Part shown: in pieces, positions 1-10,263 of the stretch | Layout of the letters: each line of letters opens with the position of its first letter | Position numbering within the stretch: the stretch's first letter is position 1 | NCBI GenBank assembly: GCA_947044405.1 | Contig: CAMRHE010000077.1 | Span: 5,113,501 to 5,177,500 of the forward strand | Direction of reading: 5' to 3' | Length of the DNA stretch: 64,000 bases | From: Leptodactylus fallax | Taxonomy: Eukaryota > Chordata > Amphibia > Anura > Leptodactylidae | Position numbers and translations under genes: made by a program | The notes under the pieces: generated by a model | The model's input: the letters and a program-made list of their open reading frames with translations, nothing else | Database searches by the model: none | What the model was told of the DNA's origin: nothing

Positions 1-196
1 TGTATTAATGATCAGGTGCATGACACTGCCCTTCTGACATTACAGAGCTTAAATAGCATATCAAGTATCAAAACTACCTGCGCTTGTTGCTCCGGAATAG
101 TGACGGCTAGAGAGAAAATTCCAACTGTGCTGGAATCAGTGGAGCAGCAACTATTAACAGATGCTAAGAACTTGAATTGGTGGAGGTCCTCGTTAA
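1..196. repeat. T2-like MITE (family B), 3' half cut by window edge
   Basis: Non-coding. The sequence matches the right half of the palindromic repeats at 52692-53138 and 54833-55191: the shared blocks around 'ggaatagtgacggctagaga' and 'ggagcagcaactattaacag' lead into a 'tggtggaggtcctc' end and a TTAA at 193-196. The left half lies outside the window. Small open frames on both strands here are by-products of the repeat. Confidence 0.6.
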
Positions 197-361
197 AGTC
201 TATTGGTTTAGTGCAGTTTGTAATTGGGTACAAAATTATCTGGAAGTCCTTATTCAAAAACTAGTTATAAGCTGGTTATGTTCTAAATCTAATTCTCTGC
301 AGGGTAACTATTAAAAAACAAATATACAGGGTTATGGTATTAAAGGACCATGCCCATAACC

Positions 362-858
362 TTAAAGGGGTTTTCCCACGAACATAACCATATTTAAATT
401 TGTAGAAAATAACATTTTTGCTAATAAAAATAATGAAATATTTTGCAGAGTGTTAAAAATTTTCTCTATCTTTGTGAAGACATTCTTTTGACCTGATAGC
501 TTGCCACTGGATATGACTATGACTACAGGAATTTTATATGCTCTAGCAATTGTCAGAAACCAAGGCATGATTTCCTTATTCGTTAAACAGAAACATACAG
601 GGACACCACATATAAGATAACCCAGAAACAATAAGGAAATCATGCCTTGACAAGTTCCAGGCCAAAGAAAGTCCTTGCTTCCATGGCTGTATACATTGGC
701 AACCAATCAATACAAAAGACTGTCACCATTAAGATGGTTACAAAAAGAAATCTTAAAAAGTCAACAAAATTTTTTAATTATTTATATTTGCAAAAATGTT
801 AAAGTATCAATTATTTACAGATTTAAATATGTTTATGTTCATGGGAAAATCCCTTTAG
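362..858. repeat. T2-like MITE, palindromic, 497 bp
   Basis: Begins TTAAAGGGGTTTTCCC and ends GGGAAAATCCCTTTAG, with arms complementary over about 45 bp (cataaccatatttaaat against atttaaatatgtttatg). The TTAA target motif is intact at the left end and mutated to TTAG at the right. No coding potential. TTAA flanks with TTAAAGG termini are the hallmark of the T2 MITEs known from Xenopus; the family name is my inference. Confidence 0.65.
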
Positions 859-1197
859 GCTGAAGCCCCACGTTGCGAAAACACAGTGTTTTACAGTGCC
901 TGCAAAGTGGATGAGATTCTGGCTAATCCCATCCACACATTGCAGAAAAAATCCGCAGCGGAAAAGCTGCGTTTTCAAAAATTCCTGCATTTTTGAAAAT
1001 TGCAGCATGTCAATTATACCTGCGTTAACGCTGGCATTTTACGTATAAGTATCATGAAGGCAGAAAGTCCGCAGAGGAAAACTCTGCTAAAATGCAATAA
1101 GAAACGCTGTGGAAAAAAAACAATTTGTTTCTGCCGCGTTTTTTTCTGCAGCTTTTTTTTGCTGCATTTCTCTGTGTGGGGCCTTATCCTTAAGATC
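855..1197. repeat. Palindromic MITE ('gaggccccac' family)
   Basis: Starts with ggctgaagccccacgttgcg and ends with tgtgtggggccttatcc, with GC-rich internal half-repeats (gcggaaaagctgcg and its partner). Related copies lie at 30388-30572, 32668-32932 and 35650-35874. It abuts the MITE at 362-858. Non-coding. Confidence 0.55.
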
Positions 1198-1376
1198 AAC
1201 TGAGAATCTCAAAAATGAAGGGCAGCGGTTTCTTCTGCTTTTCGACTGTAGAGCAGTATCCCTGATCACCTGACGTGTGACCTGTGCTTTTGTGCAGGTA
1301 AAAAACATGTGTTCTGGCAGTCAGATCCCCACCAAACAAGTCACCAGACATGTCATTAATTGTAATAGGATACATA

Positions 1377-2920
1377 CAGTGGGGAAAAAAAATATTTAGT
1401 CAGCCAGCCTTTGTGCAAGTTCTCCCAACTATGAGAGACAAAATGAGAAAACATATCTAGAAAATCACATTTAGGAATTTATTTGCAAATTATGGTGGAA
1501 AATAAGTATTTGGTCACCTACAAACAAGCAAGATTTCTGGCTCTCACAAACCTGTAACTTCTTCTTTAAGAGGCTCCTCTGTCCTCCACTCATTACCTGT
1601 AGTAATGGCTCCTGTTTGACATTGTTATCAGTATAAAAGACACCTGTCCACAACCTCAAACAGTCACACTCCAAACTTCACTATGGTGAAGACCAAAGAG
1701 CTGTGGAAGGACACCAGAAACAAAACTGTAGACCTGCACCAGGCTGGGAAGACTGAATCTGCAATAGGCAAGCAGCTTGATGTGAAGAAATCAACTGTGG
1801 GAGCAATAATTAGAAGATGGAAGACATACAAGACCACTGATAACCTCCCTCGATCAGGGGCTCCACGCAAGATCTCACCCCGTGGGGTCAAAATCATCAC
1901 AAGAACAGTGAGCAAGAATCCCAGAACCACACGGGGGGACCTAGTGAATGACCTGCAGAAAGCTGGGACTAACGTAACAAAGGCTACTGTCAGTAACACA
2001 CTACGCCGCCAGGGACTCAGATCCTGCAGTGCCAGACGTGTCCCCCTGCTTAAGCCAGTACATATCCGGGCCTGTCTGAAGTTTGCTAGAGCGCATTTGG
2101 ATGTTCCAGAAGAGTATTGGGAGAATATCATATGATCAGATGAAACAAAAGTAGAACTGTTTGGTAGAAACACAACTCGTCGTGTTTGGAGGAGAGTGAA
2201 TGCTGAGTTGCATCCAAAGAACACCATACCTACTGTGAAGCATGGGGGTGGCAACATCATGCTTTGGGGCTGTTTCTCTGCAAAGGGACCAGGACGACTG
2301 ATCCGTGTACATGAAATAATGAATGGGGCCATGTATCGTGAGATTTTGAGTGCAAACCTCCTTCCATCAGCAAGGGCATTGAAGATGAAACGTGGCTGGG
2401 TCTTTCAGCATGACAATGATCCCAAGCACACCACCAGGGCAACGAAGGAGCGGCTTCGTAAGAAGCTTTTCAAGGTCCTGGAGTGGTCTAGCCAGTCTCC
2501 AGATCTCAAACCCACAGAAAACCTTTGGAGGGAGTTGAAAGTCCGTGTTGCCCAGCGACAGCCCCAAAACATCACTGCTCTAGAGGAGATCTGCATGGAG
2601 GAATGGACCAACATACCAGCAACAGTGTGTGCCAACCTTGTGAAGACTTACAGAAAACGTTTGACTTCTGTCATTGCCAACAAAGGATATATAACAAAGT
2701 ATTGAGATGAACTTTTGTTATTGACCAAATACTTATTTTCCACCATAATTTGCAAATAAATTCTTTAAAAATCAGACAATGTGATTTTCTGGATTTGTTT
2801 TCTCATTTTGTCTCTCATAGTTGAAGTCTACCTATGATGTCAATTACAGGCCTCTCTTATCTTTTTAAGTGGGAGAACTTGCACAATTGGTGGCTGACTA
2901 AATACTTTTTTTCCCCACTG
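1377..2920 (+). mobile_element. Tc1/mariner element 1 (Tc1 family A)
   Basis: The element starts CAGTGGGGAAAAAA and ends with its inverse, and is flanked by TA at 1375-1376 and 2921-2922, the Tc1/mariner target duplication. The terminal repeats are roughly 200 bp long and carry inner repeats of the 'aaataagtatttggtca' block, resembling the IR/DR organisation of Sleeping Beauty-type elements. The left TIR is shorter than the right because it lacks part of the block present at 2840-2890. It encodes a transposase with one nonsense codon. Copies 2 (13841-15445) and 3 (44134-45702) belong to the same family. Confidence 0.9.
1683..2705 (+). pseudogene. Tc1 transposase with a single nonsense codon
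   Basis: The frame has 340 codons plus a stop, the usual Tc1 transposase length, beginning [18 protein letters not shown]. The N-terminal third is the paired-like helix-turn-helix DNA-binding region. The catalytic residues are readable: D153 in SDETK, D in QHDNDPKHT and E in [11 protein letters not shown], with 34 residues between the last two (DD34E). Codon 151 (2133-2135) is TGA where sister copy 2 has TGG (Trp), so translation stops two residues before the first catalytic Asp; the frame is otherwise open to 2705. TE-encoded and probably inactive, though the damage is minimal. Confidence 0.9.
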
Positions 2921-2922
2921 TA

Positions 2923-3564
2923 TATGCAGGATGTGGCTATAGGAACTTGCTGTATTAGTTGATCATTAACACTTACTACATCTAGCATATAACTTTCCCA
3001 TCAGAATGTGCTTGAACACAGATTGTTTTCTCTGATAGACATCATTCTTGACAAAAAAATCAGTATTCAAAGCAAAAATTTCTCAGGACATTTTCTAAGG
3101 GGCTTTTTCATGTGCTGACAATGCAGAGGCACTGCTGACAAACAACAATGTATGGTGCTACATAAAGGATGTGACCACCCAACAAATGAGTTTGCCTGTT
3201 TGTCAGGTAGCCGCTGGCACCTTCCTAGGAGCGATTGAACTATGTTGCTGGTTCAATAAACTTCACCCTTTTGACCCACTCCCTTTTAGGGGCATTTCTC
3301 ATCACATTTTTTCTTTCCATTGAGCAGACATGTTTTGACAAATCACCTTTATCCCTGGAATCATAGCTATTTATAAAACACTAAGCCCATATATAAAGAA
3401 AATTCAGATAAAAAAACGAAATAATAACCACGAACTCAAAATTCCCATGACTGACATTGCCTCATATCCGACATATAAAAAAGGAACCTCATGATTCATA
3501 GGTCATTGTCATACTACCATACATCTAAGTTTATATGTTATATTTAGCTAAAAGAGTAAACCTT
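2923..3564. other. Non-coding, mostly unassigned
   Basis: No gene is seen. The part at about 3185-3296 resembles a decayed right end of the family A T2-like MITE ('gttgctggttcaataaacttcaccc' then 'actccctttta'). The rest is AT-rich and unassigned. Confidence 0.4.
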
Positions 3565-4036
3565 TTAAAGTCAGTTTGTCACCAGGGTGAAGCATATTAA
3601 ACCAGCAATACAGATAAGCCAAGCTCACCTGAATGTAACACCTTTTTCCCCATGAAAATTTATGCCTCTGTTTCCAAAATATTCACAATATGCAAATGAG
3701 CAATCTGGAGCACTGAGGGCAGCTCTGTTGCTCCAAACTGCTAAGCGAACACAAGAAAACATGGCCAAGGGAGATTTCAGCATAGCTCCCTGTTCCTGTC
3801 ACTCAAAGAGTGGGAGGAGAAAAGGAGGGAGATCAGTGTGAGACATAGCAGTTTGTAGCAACAGAGCCACCCACAGTGCTCCAGATTGCTCATTTGCATA
3901 TTGTTAAATAAATGAATATCGCGGCAACAGATGCCCAATTTTTCATGGGTAGAAAAGTGTTACATTCAGATGACCTTGACTGTCTAACTGTGTTGCTGAT
4001 TTGATATGCTTCACCCTGGTGATGGACTCCCTTTTA
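3565..4036. repeat. T2-like MITE (family A), palindromic, 472 bp
   Basis: Left end TTAAAGTCAGTTTGTCACCAGG, right end CCTGGTGATGGACTCCCTTTTA. Inner arms also pair: 'tatgcaaatgagcaatctgg' near 3690 against 'ccagattgctcatttgcata' near 3880. TTAA is intact on the left only. The closest relative in the window is 62963-63402, with a diverged copy around 34060-34310. Non-coding; it lies 34 bp from the Ty3/Gypsy insertion. Confidence 0.75.
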
Positions 4037-4074
4037 GGTGCTGTTCACATTATGTTTTTTATGTTAGTTGAACA

Positions 4075-5051
4075 TGTGAACCGAGAGCAAGGCAGGTGGT
4101 TTGGACTCCGCAACCAGAAATGAACGCACACGCGGTAGTTCAAGAAAAAAATATATATTTACTATAAGTTAATAAAGGCTAGTTAAAGGTAAAATGACAG
4201 GGCTAAAGACAAGCAAAATATACAATATAGCATGAACAATTTCAAGGCAAATTCTGCAATGGTTTCTACTTTTACTCTGTCCACTTCTGCAGTATGGACA
4301 CTGAATGAACAATATACTCAAAACTATCCCTAACTGACCCTGACTTCACATTTGGGTGCACCCCCTTTTCCCCAGTGGTCCAGGTGGACCGCTTACAGTC
4401 CGTAGAAGCGCGCGGTGGGGCCCAAAGTCGTTCCTTTCTTTTATAGTGAAGCGTCCTCTCCTCACGGTTATCAGGATCTTGGGAGAAATGAAGTCCTCTT
4501 TAACAGACAGGGAAACCAACTGAAGGCAATGTAATCCAACAGCAGATTCCACTCAGCACACTGACAGTCCTGCAGAATCCATACACTGAGCTGGGATGTA
4601 AGCCGGGATTTAGCAGGTGCCGTCCAGTACATCAACAGCACTGCGAGTCTCTATCTGTGGTATCCATATACACAGTCACAATGTCAGTCTCACTGATCAG
4701 CCACTGAGCACAGTTCCTTTCACGTGGACTCACTAGTCCTGTTGTCTCTTTACACTCTGTTTGTCTCTGGACCAAGATACAGCTTAGCTGTACAGAAAAA
4801 TCTCCACACCAGTTCAATACAACACTTGCCAAGATGGCTGCTGCTCTCTGTCTCGTCACTTCCTGCTTCTCTGCTCACACTCTGTCTGCAGAACAGGCAG
4901 GCTGACATAAAGGGGGGGGGGGTCTCACTCCAGCATCATGTCACAATTACAGTGGCTGCTGTCTTAAAGGAACAGAATCACAGAAATACATTCAACATTA
5001 ACAGTTTATACAGACAAATGAAGCTTAAGACAACATTGGCTGTCTCTTACA
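4075..5051 (-). repeat. 3' LTR of the Ty3/Gypsy element (977 bp)
   Basis: On the minus strand it begins TGTAAGAGACAGCC and ends CTCGGTTCACA, with the canonical TG...CA borders. It is a near-perfect duplicate of 10264-11242. A TATAAAAG box lies at 4445-4438 (minus) and an A3G11 tract (plus strand) near 4918-4931. No coding function. Confidence 0.97.
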
Positions 5052-5069
5052 TATTCCCCCCCACTTTAA
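5052..5069 (-). promoter_or_regulatory. Polypurine tract (plus-strand primer)
   Basis: Immediately upstream of the 3' LTR, the minus strand reads AAAGTGGGGGGGAATA, an uninterrupted G-rich purine run ending at the LTR border. In the family this RNase H-resistant tract primes plus-strand DNA synthesis. The pol stop codon (TAA, 5066-5068) lies inside it. Confidence 0.85.
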
Positions 5070-8000
5070 GATTGGCAGTCCCTGCCTATGACTGTATATC
5101 CAAAGGGTTGTACTTTTATGCACAGGGTGGTAGTATACCGATGTATGGCAGGCCAAACAAACTCATCCTGCGCATACCGAACAGGGGGAATACCAGCATT
5201 TGGCCTAGTGGTCCGTCTGAGGACCGGTGGTATATTATGGGGTGCTGCAGCTATGGGCTGAGAAGGACCAGCGGATTCCGCACCTGAGGGGGCACAGGCC
5301 GGAGATACAGTAGTCACAGGTGGAACATCCCCAGGAGCAGGGATCGGCCAACAATCATCCTCCTCGTCTGAGGCCCATTCCGCACCTCCATTCTCTGACT
5401 GTGGGAGCTCATTCACATTGGCAGGCCCATCGTGATTTGTCCCTTCAGAATGACACAGGCGCAACATATTTCGGTGAAGTACTCGAACACAATCAGTTCC
5501 TTCTTTCTGGACCTGGTACACTGGCCCATTCGCATACTTGCGGCCAACAACACGATACGGCAAAGCCTCCCATCTGCTTTCCAATTTCCCTTGGGGTTTC
5601 TTGACACGAACTAGCACCAGGTCGCCTGGTTGCAATGGTGCTTCTTGCACTGGGGTCTTATCAGGATGGGGATGTTCTTGCAGGTGCTGCCGCACCAATC
5701 GATGGATCGTCTCAAGTCTCTGCCGATGCGCCCGCACCCAAGAGGTTGGATCCCTCGGAGGGAACCCATCCACATCATTCAACTGTAATTCTCCTATACT
5801 TCGCCCAGACCGCCCAAAGAGAAGTGTATAAGGAGAGTACCCCGTTGTAGAATGGACCTGATTGTTATAGGCCCACACCATTTCAGACAAGAACTGAGGC
5901 CACTGTAACTTCTTGTCTTCCTCCAGAGTCCGCAGCATCTGTAGCAGAGTTCTGTTGAATCTTTCACAGGCCCCATTTCCCTGAGGGTGGTATGGAGTCG
6001 TGTGCGACTTCTTTATCCCGTAGATACGTTGAACTTCTTTCATTACGTGTCCCTCAAAGCAGGAGCCCTGGTCGGAGTGGATGCGTTTAGGGCACCCATA
6101 TACTCGAATGAAATCTTGGCACAGAGCACGAGCTGCTGACTCAGCTGTCTGGTCCTTGGTGGCGGTTACCACCGCAAATTTGGTGAAGTGATCCACCATT
6201 ACGAGGCAATACTGGTGTCCGCTATTGGATGGGCCCACCATTAGATAGTCTATCATGACGATTTCTAAAGGTTCCTGGGTCACGATGGTTTGCAGGGGAG
6301 CTCTCTGTTCTATTGCCTTATGGATCTCACAAGTTCGACAGCTGCGGCATACTTCTTCGACCATTTGACGAAGACCAGGGCAGTAAATCAGTCGCTGTAA
6401 CCAACGAAAGGTCTTCTCATGACCAAAATGTCCATTCTTATTATGAGCCTCAACTGCCAAGGAGCGAGCCAGTTCACTAGGCACCACAATTTGGTATCGA
6501 ATGTCGATCTCAGAAGGTAAATAGACCTTTCGGCATAGCACTCCATTTTTCATCTCCAACTTTTCCCACTGACTCAAAACAGATAATATCTCACGTGTCA
6601 GTCGTTCTCTTTCCTCTCTACAGGGCTTCTGGCCTTTCTCAACACACTTGATCATCTGCGCCAGCCCCTCATGGGTCTGTTGTATCTGTGCCCATTCCTG
6701 TCGTGAGGGACCAAAGAAAGGAGCCATTTCAGTCCCCTCCATCTCAAACTGATTAGTGGCGGTCAAGGCCTGTGAAAATCTGCTGAAATCGGGCACCTCC
6801 ACATGCTCCAACTCATGATCCACGTCTTCTGTGGGGGTCTGGGCAGTTACCCTAGAAAGTCCGTCAGCATTCTGGTTCTCTGTCTTGGACCGATACTTAA
6901 TGCGGTAATTGAATGTAGACATTCGGGCTATCCACCTCTGCTCTAACGCCCCGAGCTTGGCATTTTCCAGGTGAGCTAGTGGGTTGTTGTCAGTCAGTAC
7001 CAAAACTTCAGCACCGGTCAAATATTCAGAGAATTTCTCGGTCATGGCCCATACCAGTGCCAACAGCTCCAATTTAAATGAACTATAATTCTCGGGGTTT
7101 CTTTCAGAATCTCTCAAAGACCGGCTGCCGTACGCTATGACCCTCTCCTGGCCATCCTGAAGCTGGGAAAGCACTGCTCCAAGACCATACAGGCTTGCAT
7201 CTGTATATAGCTGGAACGGCAAGTGGTAATCAGCATATGCCAAGATTGGGGCTGTTGTCAGTGCATCCTTCAATGCCTGGAAGGCTTGTTCCTGTTCAGG
7301 TCCCCACTTCACGGACCGGTTCTTTGGACCACCGGATGTGCCTCGTAGGAGAGCATTAAGTGGTGCTGCTACCTTGGCGAAATCCTTAATAAACCGTCGA
7401 TAGTAACCGGCTACTCCAAGGAACGCCCTCACTTCTCGCAGGGTAGTTGGTATCGGCCAATCTTGAACAGCCGCTATCTTGTCTCTTGATGGTCTCACCC
7501 CTTCTCCTGATACGCGGTGACCCAAGTAATCAATTTCAGATTGGAACAACCGACATTTACTGGGTTTCAATTTGAGCCCATGTTCCCGCAATCTTCGAAA
7601 TACTTGCCCCAACTGGTGGAGATGGTCTTCAAAGGTCGCAGAATACACTATAATGTCATCCAAGTAGATGAGAGTGAACTCAAAGTTGAAGTCACCGAGA
7701 CATTTCTCCATCAACCGCTGAAACGTTCCGGGTGCATTTGTCAACCCGAAGGGCATCCGGTTAAATTCGTATAGTCCCATGGGCAAGATGAATGCCGTCT
7801 TCTCCTTGTCTTTTGTGGCCATCGGCACCTGCCAATACCCACTAGCCAGATCTAGTGAGGAGAAGTACCGGGCTCTCCCTAGCGCTGAGAGGGACTCCTC
7901 AATCCGTGGCAAGGGGTAGGAATCTCGTACGGTGCAAGCGTTTAACTTCCGATAGTCTACGCAAAATCGGATGGACCCATCTATTTTTCTTACTAACACC

Positions 8001-9154
8001 ACAGGAGCCGCCCAGGGACTCTGGCTTTCTTGGATGATCCCACCCTGTAGCATCTTAGCTAACAGTTCTTTCACTTCCTGATACAACTGTGGAGGAATTT
8101 GTCGGTAGCGCTCTCTAATTGGAGGGGTGTCTCCTGTGGGAATCTCATGGTAGATCCCTGTGGTACATCCAAAATCTTCAGCATACCGTGCAAAGGTGGC
8201 TTGGTTCTCCCACAACAGCTCATCTACCTTCTGCACCCATTCCAGAGAACATGAACTTACATCCATCTTCATCTGTTCTCGAATTGCACAGCCATTCCAT
8301 TCAGAGGTGGGTTCCTCATCTTCTCCCATGGACACAGTTACGGTCCACTCATCCTTTTCAGTCAGCTTCAGCTGCATTGGAGTTACTTTCCTTACTTCCT
8401 CCGGAGTCACATAGATGTTAGCCAGCAGCCTCCCTGGGGTCAGGTCCACACTCTGGTCCTGAGTGTTTACACATCGAAGTGGTACTCTTCCATTGCGAAC
8501 TATTGCCAAGGAACGGGCCACTAGCGGATCAACACCTCCTTCGGCTGCCTGCAGTGGTTCTACCAACACAGCTATGCCCTCTAGTTTCCGACAGGTGCCT
8601 ACGGGCATGGACACTATTGTCTCCCGACTGGGTGGCAGTGTAACTTTTGTATGCAAAGGAACTGAAATTCGAGCCAGAGGACGCTGTGCATCTGAACTTT
8701 TCTGTAAGCCACATGTCCGGATCAGCCGCTGGAAAGCTGTTTGAGTAGGCCGATGGGTGGTGGTTTCTTTCCAATAACCGTGACCTTTCTTTTCAAAGAG
8801 GATCTGATCTAATTCTTTTAACACATTCATCCCCAAAATGACAGGGACCTTTACTTCATGTGACTCCTGTACCACCACAATGCCTTTCCTACCTAGATCT
8901 TGGCCACATACCCGGACATTCATCCAGGCCACTCCCACGACCGGAACTGGTAACTGATTAGCTGCGACCACTCGTACGAATGTATGGGGATCATATTTCA
9001 CATGTTGCCGGAAGTACCGTTCATAACAGTCTCTACTCAAGGTCGTTACTTGGGAACCCGTGTCAATCATCCCGGTAACCGGAATACCCTCCATTTCCAC
9101 CTGTATGACAGGACTTGCAGCGATCAGGTCATCATCAGGGCATTCTCCCCACAT
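5066..9154 (-). CDS. pol: Ty3/Gypsy Pol polyprotein (PR-RT-RH-IN)
   Basis: The frame is open for 1362 residues from its first Met and for 20 further codons upstream to the frameshift site, so it is probably made as a Gag-Pol fusion. Aspartic protease: DTGS at 31-34. Reverse transcriptase: first Asp D435 in LDLASGY, YLDD at 497-500. RNase H: YTDAS (D652), E696 and TDNN (721-724). Integrase: zinc finger H904, H909, C939, C942 (C936/C939 is an alternative Cys pair); catalytic triad D969, D1028, E1064, a DD35E spacing. A GPY/F-like module follows around 1170-1235, then an acidic, proline-rich tail of about 120 residues without a chromodomain. No stop or frameshift is seen and all expected catalytic residues are present. 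It copies element RNA into DNA in a particle and inserts it into the genome. Confidence 0.96.
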   Translation of the reverse strand: MWGECPDDDLIAASPVIQVEMEGIPVTGMIDTGSQVTTLSRDCYERYFRQHVKYDPHTFVRVVAANQLPVPVVGVAWMNVRVCGQDLGRKGIVVVQESHEVKVPVILGMNVLKELDQILFEKKGHGYWKETTTHRPTQTAFQRLIRTCGLQKSSDAQRPLARISVPLHTKVTLPPSRETIVSMPVGTCRKLEGIAVLVEPLQAAEGGVDPLVARSLAIVRNGRVPLRCVNTQDQSVDLTPGRLLANIYVTPEEVRKVTPMQLKLTEKDEWTVTVSMGEDEEPTSEWNGCAIREQMKMDVSSCSLEWVQKVDELLWENQATFARYAEDFGCTTGIYHEIPTGDTPPIRERYRQIPPQLYQEVKELLAKMLQGGIIQESQSPWAAPVVLVRKIDGSIRFCVDYRKLNACTVRDSYPLPRIEESLSALGRARYFSSLDLASGYWQVPMATKDKEKTAFILPMGLYEFNRMPFGLTNAPGTFQRLMEKCLGDFNFEFTLIYLDDIIVYSATFEDHLHQLGQVFRRLREHGLKLKPSKCRLFQSEIDYLGHRVSGEGVRPSRDKIAAVQDWPIPTTLREVRAFLGVAGYYRRFIKDFAKVAAPLNALLRGTSGGPKNRSVKWGPEQEQAFQALKDALTTAPILAYADYHLPFQLYTDASLYGLGAVLSQLQDGQERVIAYGSRSLRDSERNPENYSSFKLELLALVWAMTEKFSEYLTGAEVLVLTDNNPLAHLENAKLGALEQRWIARMSTFNYRIKYRSKTENQNADGLSRVTAQTPTEDVDHELEHVEVPDFSRFSQALTATNQFEMEGTEMAPFFGPSRQEWAQIQQTHEGLAQMIKCVEKGQKPCREERERLTREILSVLSQWEKLEMKNGVLCRKVYLPSEIDIRYQIVVPSELARSLAVEAHNKNGHFGHEKTFRWLQRLIYCPGLRQMVEEVCRSCRTCEIHKAIEQRAPLQTIVTQEPLEIVMIDYLMVGPSNSGHQYCLVMVDHFTKFAVVTATKDQTAESAARALCQDFIRVYGCPKRIHSDQGSCFEGHVMKEVQRIYGIKKSHTTPYHPQGNGACERFNRTLLQMLRTLEEDKKLQWPQFLSEMVWAYNNQVHSTTGYSPYTLLFGRSGRSIGELQLNDVDGFPPRDPTSWVRAHRQRLETIHRLVRQHLQEHPHPDKTPVQEAPLQPGDLVLVRVKKPQGKLESRWEALPYRVVGRKYANGPVYQVQKEGTDCVRVLHRNMLRLCHSEGTNHDGPANVNELPQSENGGAEWASDEEDDCWPIPAPGDVPPVTTVSPACAPSGAESAGPSQPIAAAPHNIPPVLRRTTRPNAGIPPVRYAQDEFVWPAIHRYTTTLCIKVQPFGYTVIGRDCQS

Positions 9155-9204
9155 AGTCTCCTTGTCAGTCTCCCCTACTACACGCCCTTCAGCAGCAGGG
9201 GACT

Positions 9205-10230
9205 TCAGTTTAACGGCGGTCTCTCATAAGTTTGTCGCTGCTCTGGACATTTAGCAGCAACGTGGCCCATCCGTCCACACTCCCAGCAGCGTATCCCCCG
9301 TCGTTCTGGCCATCTGTTTGGGCCCCTTCGGTAAGCCCCTTCGATTTCTCCTGAGCACTGCACTAAATGATTTGGACCCCTTCGGTAGGTCCTATCCTCA
9401 CCCCTCCAGCGGGGTGGTGGGTGATTCTGACTTGCTGGGTGTGGATGGCTCACCCTTTCATCTCCAGTCTTCTGGAAGTCTGCAATTTTCATAGACTGCT
9501 CATCACAACGAGTGTGCAAGTGTTCCATTTGTTCTTGCAGTTTCTGCATTACTGTGAGAATTTCTTTAACCGTCCCTTTTTCTACTGTCTCTGAGCCAGA
9601 ACTAGCCCCCTGTGACAAAGTAACTCCAACTGCGGTCTGCGGCCTCGGGACCATACTATTGGCACGGGAGATGGCCTCTACCTGTACATCATGGAATTTA
9701 GCATCAGTCTCTCGTCGTATAAAATCCTGCATAGTCACAGTTAAACTGCCGTCACGTATCCCCAGGACAAACTGGTCACGGAGAGTCCGATCAGGGTTAC
9801 AGAAGGCTGGCGAGCCCCCTCTTTCCTTCCTTTGAATATCTCGGAGCAGTTCTTGTAGGGCATTTGCATATTGGGGAAGGCTTTCATTCTCCTGTTGTAC
9901 CCTCTGGAAGAACCGAGCCTGCAGAGACCCCAGCAATGCAGTTTCTCCATAGATGGTTTCTAGAATCTGGACTACTTGCTCAAATGTCTGCCTTTGTTCA
10001 AATGGCCTCAGTATCACCGTGGTCTTAGCATCCCCTTGTAATGTCAATATTGCTAGCTCTACTAGTACTTCTGGTGCGGTCTGGTACATTCGCTGTATCA
10101 TTCGTATCTGTTCCACCCACATACTCACTGACATATTATTGCCATCAAATTTAGCTAACTGACTCATTATAGCCCCTGCTGGCATTCTTCCTCCAGCACC
10201 ATTCTCCCGAACGGGTGCGTCACCGTCCAT
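9205..10230 (-). CDS. gag: Ty3/Gypsy Gag with CCHC zinc knuckle
   Basis: Gag builds the intracellular particle and packages element RNA. I choose the Met at 10230 (MDGDAPVRENGAGG), giving 341 residues; the frame runs further upstream to 10332, but that extension translates the PBS and LTR and is unlikely to be used. A helical capsid-like region (about 35-200) includes a 'LRDQFVLGI' stretch typical of retrotransposon/PNMA-type Gags. A single zinc knuckle, C-x2-C-x4-H-x4-C, sits at 315-328 (CWECGRMGHVAAKC), for RNA binding. The stop TGA directly follows the heptamer GTTAAAC and pol continues in the -1 frame. No disabling change is visible. Confidence 0.93.
   Translation of the reverse strand: MDGDAPVRENGAGGRMPAGAIMSQLAKFDGNNMSVSMWVEQIRMIQRMYQTAPEVLVELAILTLQGDAKTTVILRPFEQRQTFEQVVQILETIYGETALLGSLQARFFQRVQQENESLPQYANALQELLRDIQRKERGGSPAFCNPDRTLRDQFVLGIRDGSLTVTMQDFIRRETDAKFHDVQVEAISRANSMVPRPQTAVGVTLSQGASSGSETVEKGTVKEILTVMQKLQEQMEHLHTRCDEQSMKIADFQKTGDERVSHPHPASQNHPPPRWRGEDRTYRRGPNHLVQCSGEIEGAYRRGPNRWPERRGIRCWECGRMGHVAAKCPEQRQTYERPPLN
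9208..9214 (-). promoter_or_regulatory. -1 ribosomal frameshift heptamer at gag stop
   Basis: On the minus strand the end of gag reads CCG TTA AAC TGA. The heptamer G TTA AAC fits the X-XXY-YYZ pattern apart from its first base, and slipping back one base (GTT AAA) continues into the open pol frame (CTG AAG TCC...). GTTAAAC is, as I recall, a working slippery site in an arterivirus. The stop follows with no spacer. I did not resolve a downstream pseudoknot. Confidence 0.75.
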
Positions 10231-10242
10231 TCTGGTAAGCGG

Positions 10243-10260
10243 ATCCTGCCGACTACGCCA
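10243..10260 (-). promoter_or_regulatory. Primer binding site complementary to tRNA-Ser
   Basis: Three bases inside the 5' LTR border the minus strand reads TGGCGTAGTCGGCAGGAT. This is an 18-nt complement to the 3' end of vertebrate tRNA-Ser (…CTGCCGACTACG plus CCA) as I remember it; the next base mismatches. This is where the primer tRNA would start minus-strand DNA synthesis. The gag ATG is only 12 nt downstream, so the leader between LTR and gag is 33 nt. Confidence 0.85.
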
Positions 10261-10263
10261 ATT

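Noticed and set aside
4724..5051. Plus-strand frame in the LTR
   Set aside because: It runs antisense to the element and is repeated in the other LTR only because the LTRs are identical.
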